Shown here piece by piece: positions 8,760 through 16,710 of a stretch of DNA of 54,250 bases (positions are counted from its first letter, which is position 1; each line of letters starts with the position of its first letter). The position numbers were made by a program, and so were the translations under genes. Below the pieces are notes generated by a model, which ran no database searches, was not told the origin of the DNA, and worked only from the letters and a program-made list of their open reading frames with translations. The DNA is from DATLGB01 sp038258425 (GTDB taxonomy: Bacteria > Actinomycetota > Thermoleophilia > Solirubrobacterales > Solirubrobacteraceae), in assembly GCA_038258425.1 (NCBI GenBank), contig JBBSPV010000025.1:1-54250 (forward strand), read 5' to 3'.

Positions 8760-9691
8760 TAGCCGGTCGGGTCCGCCGGGCGCCCGGCCTCCTGGACCTC
8801 GACGAGGTAGCGCCAGCAGTCGGGCTGGGAGCCGTCGACGTCGGTGAAGCCGTACTCGCGGGCCAGACCGCCCGAGGAGAACGAGCCGCCGCTGCGCCGC
8901 TGCAGGCCGGGGTCGGCGGCCCGCGCGACGACCGCGCGGCCGACGAACCGCGGGCTCTCGGAGATGGCGGCGAAGTGGCCCTCAGCGCCCGTCGCGTCGC
9001 GCCAACCGTCCTCCGTGACCCCGAAGGCCTCGAGCATCATCTCCGACCGCAGCCAGCCCGGCGTCAGCGCCACCGCGGTGACGCCGTGGGGTGTGAGCTC
9101 GTGGCTCTGGGCGAAGGCGAGCCGCAGCACCGCGGTCTTGGCCAGGTCGTAGAAGGCCGACACGCGGTAGTGCCCGGCGTTGTACTCCGCCGTGCCGTCG
9201 GTCATCTCGACGACGAGCCCGCCCGGCTCGCGGATGAGCAGCGGCAGCGCGAAGTGGCTCGTGATCAGGTGGGTCTCGACCGCCAGGCGCAGCATCCGCA
9301 GCCCGCGCTCGAGGTCGTGCTCCCACACCGGCGTCTCCCACTGGATGAGCCGCTCGCCGCCCCAGATGTCGTTGACGAGCACATCCAGGCGCCCGTGCTC
9401 GGCGTCGATGCGGCGCACGAGCGCCTCGACCTGCTCCGTCTCCAGGTGGTCCACCGCGACGGCGATGCCGACGCCGCCGGCGGCCGTCACCTGCTCGGCG
9501 GTCTCCTCGATGGTCTCCTCCCGGTCGTACTCCGACCGGTGCTCCCGGGTGCTGCGCCCGGTGCAGTAGACCGTCGCTCCGGCCTCCCCGAGCGCCGCCG
9601 CCGTGCCGCGCCCGGCGCCGCGGGTCGCGCCGGCCACGAGCGCGACCTTGCCCTCGAGGGCCCCGGGGTTCGTGGGCGTCGTGTCGCTCAT
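8753..9691 (-). CDS. Short-chain dehydrogenase/reductase (SDR)
   Basis: A 312-residue NAD(P)-dependent oxidoreductase. The start is supported by GGAGG about 6 nt upstream of the ATG. The nucleotide-binding motif GATRGAGRG lies near residue 21-29, and YDLAK gives the catalytic Tyr and Lys (YxxxK). The NDIWGGE stretch in place of the usual NNAG is typical of DHRS1-like SDRs. The substrate is unknown. It follows the disrupted permease by 42 bp on the same strand. Confidence 0.9.
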   Translation of the reverse strand: MSDTTPTNPGALEGKVALVAGATRGAGRGTAAALGEAGATVYCTGRSTREHRSEYDREETIEETAEQVTAAGGVGIAVAVDHLETEQVEALVRRIDAEHGRLDVLVNDIWGGERLIQWETPVWEHDLERGLRMLRLAVETHLITSHFALPLLIREPGGLVVEMTDGTAEYNAGHYRVSAFYDLAKTAVLRLAFAQSHELTPHGVTAVALTPGWLRSEMMLEAFGVTEDGWRDATGAEGHFAAISESPRFVGRAVVARAADPGLQRRSGGSFSSGGLAREYGFTDVDGSQPDCWRYLVEVQEAGRPADPTGYR

Positions 9692-9733
9692 GCTGCCTCC
9701 TCGAGGGGCGGTGGCTCGGTCCGGGCCGGGCGG

Positions 9734-11154
9734 TCAGGGATCGGGAGCCGCGTCCCGGGTCTCCCCCGCCCCCGCGACGCTGATGCCCTCCTCGCGGGCG
9801 AGGCCCTCACCGACGCGGCGCGCGAGCCCCGGCACGAGCGTCGCGACGGCGAGACCGACGAGCAGCCAGACGGCCACGACGATCGGGAACACCGTGTAGG
9901 GGTACTCGAGGCTGTCGGCCAGCGTGTTCTGATAGAGCACGTAGAGGACGATGCCGATGGCGATCACCGGGATGACGATCTCTGCCCGCGGCGCCCGGCG
10001 CACGCCCCGCAGGAACAGGTAGACGATCGCCCCGGTGTTGCAGACGAGGTAGCTGACGAGCATAGGACCGCGACGCTCAGCACGACGGTCAGCGCGCCGG
10101 CCGGCGCGCCCGACCGTCGGGACGCCCGCCCGATCGGATTGCTCACGAACCCGTCGCGCGCGAGGGCGAAGAGGATCCGGGAGGCGCCGGTGGCGGCGCC
10201 GAGCGTGGCGGCGAACGCGCTGATGGTCGCGCCGAAGTTGATGAAGTCGGCGAACGCGGAGCCGATGTAGTCCGTCGAGAGGTCCCCGAGCGGCGCCGAG
10301 GACTCGCTGAAGCGCTTCGCGCCGGCCGGGTTCGCGCCGAAGCCGAGGCTCTGGGCGATCATGCAGACGATGTAGAACGTGCCGGCGACGAGCACCGCCG
10401 TACCGATCGCCCGTGGGATGTTGCGGCCGGGGTTGTCCGTCTCCTCGCCGAGCGACGCGGCGCCCTCGAAGCCCCCGAAGGACAGGAAGCCGAAGACGGC
10501 GGCGATGGCCACCGTCGAGAACGGGATGCCGCCCGGAGGCGCGAAGACGTCGACCGTCGCCTGCTGGCCGTCCGGCGCCGTGCCGCCGAAGACCTTGATG
10601 AAGATCACGACCATCAGCACGAGGATGAGCAGGATCGACAACCCCTCGATGCCGAGCAAGGAGCGGGTGGCCACCCGGATGTCGCCGTAGGCGAGCACCG
10701 CCACGAGGAGCATGGCGACGAGCGCGATGGGCAGCCAGTCGACGTTCTTGATGCCGATCCCGTCGAGGAACGCCTCACCGAAGAGCCCGACCTCGGCGCC
10801 CGAGGCGACGCTGAACAGCGTGTAGGTGCCCATGAGCGCGAAGCCCGCGAAGAAGCCGGCGCGCGGGCCGAGCGTCGCGCCGGCCAGCGCGAACACCGAC
10901 CCGGCCGAGTTGAAGTGGCGGGTGAGCCGGACGAACCCGTAGGACACGAACATCACGCCCACCGTCGCGATGACGAAGGCCAGCGGGACCGCCCGCCCGA
11001 TGAGCCCGGCGACCGCCGTCCCGTTGAGGGCCATCGCGGCCGTCGGGGCCATGATGGCCAGCGACAGCGCGATCGCCTCCACGAAGCGCAGCTCTCGGCG
11101 AAGCCCCGGCCCGCCGGCCGGCTGGTCCGGCGTCGCTGTCGCCGTGGACGCCAT
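9734..11154 (-). pseudogene. APC-family amino-acid/amide permease, disrupted near its C-terminal third
   Basis: From the ATG at 11154 the frame encodes a good APC permease: cytoplasmic N-terminus, ELRFVEAIALSLAIMAPTAA and about eight membrane segments up to GALTVVLSVAV. At about 10066 the reading frame then runs into non-membrane Ser/Arg/Cys-rich sequence and stops near 9964. The missing C-terminal part (VSYLVCNTGAIVYLFLRG and the last two helices) continues in another frame from 10063 to 9734. Intact relatives have several tens of residues, including a further helix, between these two parts, so the lesion looks like an internal deletion that also changes frame, not a single-base slip. It could be a real pseudogene or an assembly error. 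It lies 12 bp after the acetamidase gene, which suggests an amide uptake role originally. Confidence 0.75.
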
Positions 11155-11165
11155 GACGGTCCCGC

Positions 11166-12110
11166 CTAGCTCGTGAAGATGTCGTCGGGCATGAAGGCGC
11201 CGACCGTCCAGTTCGGGGCGTCGACGACCTCGTGGATCCGCAGGTCGGCGGCGACCGAGCACAACGCATAGGCCTCCGTCCGGTCCAGCCCGCGCTCGTC
11301 GACGAGATGGTCGATCAGCGCGCGCGTCGCCTGCCGGGTCGCCTCCATGAGGTCCGCCGCGATGCCGGTGCACACGTGGTACGCGCTCTGCTCCGTCCGC
11401 GCCAGCTCGCCGGCCGGCACGCGGTACTGCGAGGCGGGGAGGTCGAGCCCTCGGCGCACCGACAGGCGCAGGGTCACGTCCATCGCCGTCTCCACGGCCG
11501 TCCCGCAGACCTCGGCGTCGCCCATGGCCGAATGGGTGTCGCCCACGGAGAACAGCGCACCCTCGACGCCCACCGGGAGCAACAGCGTCGTGCCCGCGCG
11601 GAGGTGCTTGATGTCCATGTTGCCGCCCCAGCGCGACGGCGGCACGATCGAGTGCGGGCCCGGCTCGGGTGGCGCCACGCCGATGGTTCCCGGAAACGGC
11701 TCGTAGGGCAGCGTGACCCGGTCGGAGAAGACGACCGCGCCGCGTTCGGCGTCGACCCTCGAGATGCGCAGCCACGGGTCGGCGAACTCGTCCGCCAACA
11801 GCCCGAAGCCCGGGATGATCGCGGTCCACCCCCAGTCGCGCGCGCGGAACTCGAGGATCTCGACCTCGAGTGCGTCGCCCGGCCTCGCGCCCTTCACGAA
11901 GACGGGGCCGGACACGGGGTTCACGCGGGCGAAGTCCAGGGCGGCGACGTCGCGCTCGCTGGAGTCCGGGCCGAGCTGCTCGTCGGACGCGTCGCGGACC
12001 GAGAAGCCGAGCTCGGCCCCGGCCTCGACTTCCACGGCCGGCTCGAGGTCGCGGTCCCACACGGCGTGGAATGCCTCCGGACGCACCTGGTGGATCGAAT
12101 GGTCGTGCAC
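11166..12110 (-). CDS. Acetamidase/formamidase family amidohydrolase
   Basis: A 314-residue enzyme of the FmdA/AmdA family, which hydrolyses short amides to the acid and ammonia. The GTG at 12110 gives the usual family length; the frame stays open upstream only as a shadow. Family motifs visible are PGTIGVAPPEPGPHS, WGGNMDIKHL and the strongly conserved VGDTHSAMGDAEVCGTAVE. It is the first gene of a leftward unit and is followed 12 bp later by the broken permease, so the pair probably once imported and hydrolysed an amide. Confidence 0.9.
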   Translation of the reverse strand: MHDHSIHQVRPEAFHAVWDRDLEPAVEVEAGAELGFSVRDASDEQLGPDSSERDVAALDFARVNPVSGPVFVKGARPGDALEVEILEFRARDWGWTAIIPGFGLLADEFADPWLRISRVDAERGAVVFSDRVTLPYEPFPGTIGVAPPEPGPHSIVPPSRWGGNMDIKHLRAGTTLLLPVGVEGALFSVGDTHSAMGDAEVCGTAVETAMDVTLRLSVRRGLDLPASQYRVPAGELARTEQSAYHVCTGIAADLMEATRQATRALIDHLVDERGLDRTEAYALCSVAADLRIHEVVDAPNWTVGAFMPDDIFTS

Positions 12111-12241
12111 GCCGACCGCGTACCCGGGAAGCCGCCGGACCGTGCTCGGCGCGCTGCAGCCCGGTCGGATGTCGGACGTGCGTGCGGCCGTCGTCCGTCC
12201 CCGCCCCCGCCTCACGTCGCCCCCGACTCGACCCTCGCCGC

Positions 12242-12261
12242 TATAGTTGCTGCTACAACTA
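12242..12261 (+). promoter_or_regulatory. Promoter -10 with overlapping palindromic operator
   Basis: TATAGT at 12242-12247 is the best -10 hexamer in the window. It overlaps a perfect inverted repeat TAGTTG-N6-CAACTA at 12244-12261, which would also cover the expected transcription start near 12254. This geometry fits repression by a dimeric winged-helix regulator such as a MarR-family protein. No such regulator gene lies adjacent in the window. Confidence 0.6.
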
Positions 12262-12278
12262 CTTCGTGGGGAGCCACC

Positions 12279-13193
12279 GTGAAGCTCGAGGGCCTGCACC
12301 ACCTGACGATGATCACCGCCGACGCGCAGTCCAACGTCGACTTCTACGCCGGCGTGCTCGGCCTGCGCTTCGTCAAGAAGACGGTCAACTTCGACCAGCC
12401 CGACGCCTACCACCTGTACTTCGGCGACGAGACCGGCGCGCCGGGCTCGATCCTCACGTGGTTCGAGTTTCCCGGTGCCGGGCGCGGCAGCGCGGGCGCG
12501 GGCATGGTCCACCGCATCGAGCTCGGCGTCGCCGGCCCGGCGGCGCTTGACTTCTGGGCCGAGCGGCTCGCCGCCCACGGCGTCGAGACCCGCCGGAAGG
12601 GCGACGTCCTGGGCTTCCATGACCCCGAGGGCCTCGCGCTGGCACTGGTCGTGGCCGACAGCGGCAACCCGCCGCTGACCGCCGAGCACCCGGACGTCCC
12701 GGCCGAGCACGCGCTGACCGGCGTCGAGGGCGCCCGCGCCTACGCCACGACGGTCGCGCCCGAGCTGTTGACCGACGCCCTCGGCTTCACGGCCGACGGC
12801 GACCAGGCCTACCGCGTCCAGGGCGACGAGCGCACCCTGCGCTGGGCCTACGACCCCGCGCCCGGCCGCGGCCGGCCCGGCGCCGGGACCGTCCACCACA
12901 TCGCCTTCGCCTCCCGCGACGAGGACCACGGGGCCTGGCGGGAGCGGGCCACGTCGGCCGGTGCGCACGTCACGCCGGTCATCGATCGCGACTACTTCCA
13001 CTCCATCTACTTCCGCGAGCCGAGCGGCGTCCTGTTCGAGATCGCGACCCGCTCCCCCGGCTTCGCGGTCGACGAGGACCCCGCGCACCTCGGCGAGTCC
13101 CTGAAGCTGCCGGCCATGCACGAGCCCCTGCGGGAGCGGCTCGAGCGCACGCTGACCCCCGTCCACGGTCCGCGCGAGGCGCGCACGGCGTGA
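12279..13193 (+). CDS. VOC-family ring-cleaving dioxygenase (MhqA-like)
   Basis: A 304-residue protein with two vicinal-oxygen-chelate modules. The GTG at 12279 has a GGGGAG element about 6 nt upstream and begins KLEGLHHLTMIT, where the first metal-ligand His is expected. The second module contains VHHIAFAS and FREPSGVLFEIAT, giving the likely second His and the Glu ligand. Enzymes of this group (MhqA, LinE-like) cleave hydroquinone-type rings using Fe(II). Its stop overlaps the next start by 4 bp (GTGA), and the downstream gene is an MhqD-like esterase, so the unit resembles the quinone-detoxifying mhq genes of Bacillus. Confidence 0.85.
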   Translation: MKLEGLHHLTMITADAQSNVDFYAGVLGLRFVKKTVNFDQPDAYHLYFGDETGAPGSILTWFEFPGAGRGSAGAGMVHRIELGVAGPAALDFWAERLAAHGVETRRKGDVLGFHDPEGLALALVVADSGNPPLTAEHPDVPAEHALTGVEGARAYATTVAPELLTDALGFTADGDQAYRVQGDERTLRWAYDPAPGRGRPGAGTVHHIAFASRDEDHGAWRERATSAGAHVTPVIDRDYFHSIYFREPSGVLFEIATRSPGFAVDEDPAHLGESLKLPAMHEPLRERLERTLTPVHGPREARTA

Positions 13194-13834
13194 GCCTCGA
13201 ACGCGCCGAGCGCCCGGCGGCGGACGACCGCCCGGCCGGGCTGCTCGTCCTGCACCACGGGCGCGGCTCGGACGAGCACGACCTGCTGGGCCTCGCCGAC
13301 GCCCTCGACCCCGAGCGCCGGCTGCACGTCGTGGCTCCGCGGGGGCCGCTGACCCTGCCGGGCTGGCCCGGACACCACTGGTACGTCGTCCCGCGCGTCG
13401 GCTTTCCCGATCCCGCGACCTTCCGCGCGGCCTTTGATGCCCTGGCCGGGCTCCACGACGAGCTGTGGGAGCGCACCGGCCTCGGGCCGGAGCACACGGT
13501 GCTCGGCGGCTTCTCCATGGGCAGCGTCATGAGCTACGCCCTCGGCCTCGCACGCGACCGGCCCGCGCCGGCCGGCCTGCTCGTGTTCTCCGGCTTCATC
13601 CCGGCGGTCGAGGGCTGGGCGCCGTCCTTCCCCGAGCGCACCGCCACGCGCGCGTTCGTGGCCCACGGCCGCCGCGACCCGGTGATGGACGTCGCCTTCG
13701 CGCGCGCCGCCCGCGCGGCGCTTACGGCGGGCGGCCTGCCGGTCGACTACCACGAGTCCGACGCCGCCCACCACATCGACCCGCAGCACCTCACCGCGGC
13801 GACGGCCTGGCTCGCGGAGACGCTCGGCGGCTGA
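13190..13834 (+). CDS. Phospholipase/carboxylesterase-type alpha/beta hydrolase (MhqD-like)
   Basis: A 214-residue cytosolic serine hydrolase. LLVLHHGRGSDEHDLLGLAD carries the family oxyanion region, GFSMGSVM the nucleophile Ser, and AHGRRDPVMDV and AAHHIDP the probable catalytic Asp and His. The GTG start overlaps the dioxygenase stop, so the two are translationally coupled. In Bacillus the equivalent dioxygenase-esterase pair responds to quinones and catechols; the same role here is an inference from gene order and family. Confidence 0.88.
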   Translation: MSLERAERPAADDRPAGLLVLHHGRGSDEHDLLGLADALDPERRLHVVAPRGPLTLPGWPGHHWYVVPRVGFPDPATFRAAFDALAGLHDELWERTGLGPEHTVLGGFSMGSVMSYALGLARDRPAPAGLLVFSGFIPAVEGWAPSFPERTATRAFVAHGRRDPVMDVAFARAARAALTAGGLPVDYHESDAAHHIDPQHLTAATAWLAETLGG

Positions 13835-13862
13835 CCCCCCGGTGCCCGTAAGCTGGGCCACG

Positions 13863-14189
13863 GTGTCGACGGTCACCACGCACGAGCCCGAGCTGAGCTA
13901 CGACCTGCGCGTCCTGGAGCCCGGCCGGGTGCCCTTCCGCCGCTGGCGCTGGGAGCTCTGGCACGGCCCGCGGCTGCTCGCCACGGGATGGCGCACGAGC
14001 GAGGGCCACGCGGAGCGCGCGTTGCGCACCGCGGCCTCGCGCTTCGCCCACCGTGTCCTCGGCCTGCACCCGCTGCGCCCGGAGGCCACGACGGTGCCGG
14101 GCGGCTGGCGGCCCGGCGCCGCGGTGCGGCTGCAGTGCGGGGCGGTGAGCTGCCGGCTCGTGCCGCGCGGCGCCGAGCCGCACGGCTGA
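13863..14189 (+). CDS. Small protein of unknown function
   Basis: A 108-residue soluble protein from the GTG at 13863, which lies 8 nt after a TAAGCT -10-like element; an alternative GTG at 13842 precedes that element. The sequence is rich in Arg, Trp and Leu (RWRWELWHG, GWRTSEGHAERALRTAASRFAHRVLG) and carries two late Cys. I do not recognise the family. Coding character (third-position GC) matches its neighbours. Confidence 0.6.
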   Translation: MSTVTTHEPELSYDLRVLEPGRVPFRRWRWELWHGPRLLATGWRTSEGHAERALRTAASRFAHRVLGLHPLRPEATTVPGGWRPGAAVRLQCGAVSCRLVPRGAEPHG

Positions 14190-14213
14190 TCCGCGGGGCG
14201 TAGGCTCGCGCCC

Positions 14214-14630
14214 ATGGCCGAGCTCCCCCTGACCGGTGGTTGCCTGTGCGGCGCCGTGCGCTTCGAGCTCACGGAACGCCCCGAGGCGGCCGTCTACTGC
14301 CACTGCCACCGCTGCCAGCGCCGGACCGGCACCGCCGCGGCGCCGAACGTCCGCGTCCTGCCGGGCAGCTTCCGGCTGCTCGACGGAGAGGCGCTGACTC
14401 ACGCCTACGTGCCCGACGGCGGCGCCCCGAAGGTCTTCTGCACGATCTGCGGCGGCGCGCTGTGGAGCCTCAAGGGCGAGGGCGGGGAGGTCGGCGGCGT
14501 GCGCCTGGGCGCCTTCGACGAGGATCCCGAGGTGCCGTTCATCCATCGCCAGTACGTCGACTCGGCCGCCCCGTGGGAGCCGCTCCCCGACGACGGCCTG
14601 CCGCGCTACGGCGGCGCCCCGACCGGCTGA
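14214..14630 (+). CDS. GFA-family zinc protein (formaldehyde-activating enzyme/CENP-V domain)
   Basis: A 138-residue protein with the paired zinc motifs of the GFA family: GGCLCGAVRFE near the N-terminus, YCHCHRCQRRTG in the middle and CTICGGALW after that. These cysteines bind structural and catalytic zinc in Gfa-type glutathione-dependent enzymes, but many members are uncharacterised and actinobacteria often lack glutathione, so the reaction is unknown. The ATG follows a TAGGCT element by 7 nt with no Shine-Dalgarno, which suggests a leaderless message. Confidence 0.88.
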   Translation: MAELPLTGGCLCGAVRFELTERPEAAVYCHCHRCQRRTGTAAAPNVRVLPGSFRLLDGEALTHAYVPDGGAPKVFCTICGGALWSLKGEGGEVGGVRLGAFDEDPEVPFIHRQYVDSAAPWEPLPDDGLPRYGGAPTG

Positions 14631-14639
14631 GGCTCGGCC

Positions 14640-15029
14640 TCAGTCCTGCTTGCGGTCGATCGCGTCCGCGAGCTCGCCCTTGTCCATGTCGGAGCGGCCC
14701 GGCACGTCGAGCTGCTTCGCGCGCTCGTAGAGCTCCGCCTTGGAGTTGCCCTCCGCGTCGACGCCGCCGTGCGTCGGCTTGGGATGGTCGCGCGCCTGGG
14801 CACCCGACTGCTTGGCCTGGTCGTCCGACGGCCCCTTCTCGTCCTTGACCTCCCAGTGGTCACCGACCTTCTCGGCGACGTGCTTGACCGAGGACCAGGC
14901 CGTGCGCTGCGCGGGCGACTCCTCGTCGTACTGCTCTTCGGCGGAGTCCAGCGTCTTCGCGTAGGTGTCCTGGACCTTCTTGGGCGACCGCTGCAAGGTC
15001 CCCGGGAGGTCCTGCTCGTCCTTCGGCAT
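14640..15029 (-). CDS. ChaB-domain protein
   Basis: A 129-residue, highly charged, cytosolic protein. The N-terminal part (PGTLQRSPKKVQDTYAKTLD...QRTAWSSVKHVAEKVGDHW) is a ChaB domain. The C-terminal 35 residues (SKAELYERAKQLDVPGRSDM...LADAI) resemble the Rho N-terminal/SAP-like helical fold often fused to ChaB. The ATG at 15029 is preceded by TATCCC with a 6-nt gap. ChaB proteins are annotated as cation-transport regulators on weak evidence; the real role is unknown. Confidence 0.88.
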   Translation of the reverse strand: MPKDEQDLPGTLQRSPKKVQDTYAKTLDSAEEQYDEESPAQRTAWSSVKHVAEKVGDHWEVKDEKGPSDDQAKQSGAQARDHPKPTHGGVDAEGNSKAELYERAKQLDVPGRSDMDKGELADAIDRKQD

Positions 15030-15111
15030 GGACCCGGGATACCCCGGCGGCGCCGGGCCGATGCCCGTTCGGTCGCGATCTGCAGGGCAATCTGGCATCT
15101 TCCACGCCACC

Positions 15112-16119
15112 ATGGCCTCCCCCGCCCTTCGCGCGGCGCTCGGCACGGTCGCCGCCGCGCTCGTGCTCGCCGCCCCTGCCGCTGCCCAGAACCCGGTGCC
15201 GCCCCCGGCCCCCGCCCCGCCGCCGCCGCCCGCCCCGGCGCCCGTGGCGGGCCGGCTGTCGGTGCACGTCAAGACGCCCTACCGGCTGGGCCGGGCGCCG
15301 CTGGCCCTGCGCGGCGGTCGCGTCCGGGTGACCGGGGTCCTGGCGCCCTTCGTTCCCGGCCAGACGGTGACCGTCCGCGTGCGCCGAGGCAGGAAGGTCC
15401 TGGGCAAGCGCCGGCTCGCGGTCGCGCAGGTGGGCGCCAACGGCGCGTTCACGACGCGGCTGCGGCTGCGCAGGACCGGGCGCATCAGCGTCCAGGCCAC
15501 GCACCTGGCCAACCCGGCGCTCGCCGCGGCCGCCTCGAAGCGGGTCCGGCTGACCGTCGCCCGCCCCAAGGTCGGCGTGGGGAGCCGCGGGCCGCTCGTG
15601 CGGCTGCTGCAGCGCGGGCTGGCCAAGCTCCGCTACGGCCCGTCGACGGGCGGGGTCTTCGACGACCGCACCGCCCGCGCCGTGCTCGCCTGGCGCAAGG
15701 TCAACCATCGCCCGCGCATCGCGCGCTCCGACGCCGGGATGCTGCGCGCCGTGGTCGCCGGCAAGGGCGGCTGGAAGGTCCGCCACCCAGGCGCCGGCCA
15801 CCACGTCGAGGCCGTGCTCTCCAAGCAGGCGCTCGCGCTGATCAACGGCCGCACCGTCGTCCGCGTGCTGCCGACGTCCTCCGGCGCGCCCGCGACGCCG
15901 ACCGTCGTCGGGAGCTTCCGCTTCTACATGAAGACGCCGGGCACGAACGCCAAGGGCATGGTCGACTCGAGCTACTTCATCCGCGGCTACGCGATCCATG
16001 GCTACGTGGACGTGCCGACCTACAACGCCAGTCACGGCTGCCTGCGGATCCCGCTGGCGAGCGCGAGCTTCGCCTACAGCTGGATCCGCATCGGCGACCG
16101 GATGTTTGTCAAGCGCTAG
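15112..16119 (+). CDS. L,D-transpeptidase with peptidoglycan-binding domain
   Basis: A 335-residue exported enzyme that cross-links peptidoglycan. The ATG at 15112 begins a signal peptide (Ala-rich core, cleavage expected after AAPAAAQ), then a short Pro/Ala linker, a beta-rich region (about 50-140), a PG_binding_1-like segment with LVRLLQRGLAKLRYGP (about 155-205), and a C-terminal YkuD domain. The catalytic motif HGYVDVPTYNASHGCLRIP holds the nucleophile Cys and its His. The last 11 bases overlap the convergent toxin gene. Confidence 0.93.
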   Translation: MASPALRAALGTVAAALVLAAPAAAQNPVPPPAPAPPPPPAPAPVAGRLSVHVKTPYRLGRAPLALRGGRVRVTGVLAPFVPGQTVTVRVRRGRKVLGKRRLAVAQVGANGAFTTRLRLRRTGRISVQATHLANPALAAAASKRVRLTVARPKVGVGSRGPLVRLLQRGLAKLRYGPSTGGVFDDRTARAVLAWRKVNHRPRIARSDAGMLRAVVAGKGGWKVRHPGAGHHVEAVLSKQALALINGRTVVRVLPTSSGAPATPTVVGSFRFYMKTPGTNAKGMVDSSYFIRGYAIHGYVDVPTYNASHGCLRIPLASASFAYSWIRIGDRMFVKR

Positions 16120-16483
16120 GGCCGCGCAGGCGGAGGGCGATCGCCTCGACGGTGTCGAGGGTGCCCTCCGCGACGTCGATGACGAGGTCGTAGGCGGCGT
16201 CCTCGTCGAGGCCCAGCGGCCGCTCGTTCGCCGTCAGGAACACCGAGAGGCACGCGAAGGCGAGGCGCTTGTTGCCGTCCACCAGGGCGTGGTTGCCGAC
16301 GAGCGACTGCAGCAGGGCTGCGGCCTTGAGGTCGAGGCTCGGGTAGGCATCCTCGCCGAAGACCGTCGCCTGGGGTCGCGCGACCGCGGCTTCGAGTAGG
16401 CCATGGTCGCCGACCACGAGCGGGGCTCCCGTCGCCGCCGCCCCGATCGCCAGCGCCTCCTCCAGCGTGAGGAAGAAGGTCAC
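16109..16483 (-). CDS. Doc-type (Fic-fold) toxin
   Basis: A 124-residue protein of the death-on-curing family. The Fic-type motif HALVDGNKRLAF lies at residues 65-76; the second core position is Leu in place of the common Phe. Doc toxins inactivate targets by phosphorylating or modifying them (EF-Tu in the P1 case). It overlaps the antitoxin gene by 4 bp, the standard order with the antitoxin first. Its 3' end overlaps the L,D-transpeptidase gene by 11 bp. Confidence 0.88.
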   Translation of the reverse strand: MTFFLTLEEALAIGAAATGAPLVVGDHGLLEAAVARPQATVFGEDAYPSLDLKAAALLQSLVGNHALVDGNKRLAFACLSVFLTANERPLGLDEDAAYDLVIDVAEGTLDTVEAIALRLRGPSA

Positions 16484-16683
16484 TCGCCGAGACGCCGCAG
16501 CGTCTCGGGGTACCGCGCGAGCGTGTCGGCCAGCGCCTGGTCCACGATCTCGGCTCGGCTGCTGCCGTCGAGGTAGACGCGGATCGCGGTCGTCGCGACG
16601 TCCTGCATGGACCGGCCGTCCGCCTCGGCGCGGGAGCGCAGGCGCTGGGCGTCATCGTCCGTGAGCCGGAGGGTCATCGCCAT
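16480..16683 (-). CDS. Ribbon-helix-helix antitoxin partner of the Doc-type toxin
   Basis: A 67-residue protein starting MAMTLRLTDDDAQRLRSRAE, typical of CopG/Arc-type DNA-binding antitoxins, with a C-terminal half that would wrap the toxin. The second ATG at 16677 is an equally good start. It precedes and overlaps the toxin gene. A perfect palindrome ends 2 nt before the start codon, which suggests autoregulation by the antitoxin or the toxin-antitoxin complex. Confidence 0.85.
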   Translation of the reverse strand: MAMTLRLTDDDAQRLRSRAEADGRSMQDVATTAIRVYLDGSSRAEIVDQALADTLARYPETLRRLGE

Positions 16684-16685
16684 GA

Positions 16686-16705
16686 TGGTATCAGTTCTGA
16701 TACCA
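16686..16705 (-). promoter_or_regulatory. Palindromic operator of the toxin-antitoxin operon
   Basis: Perfect inverted repeat TGGTATCAG-TT-CTGATACCA, 9-bp arms around a 2-bp centre, immediately upstream of the antitoxin start. Arc/CopG-type antitoxins bind such sites. It sits where the core promoter must be, so binding should block transcription. Confidence 0.75.
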
Positions 16706-16710
16706 GTGAT

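Noticed and set aside
9734..10063. Separate 109-residue membrane protein with ATG at 10063
   Set aside because: Its sequence is the expected C-terminal end of the APC permease; it is better read as the second half of a disrupted gene.
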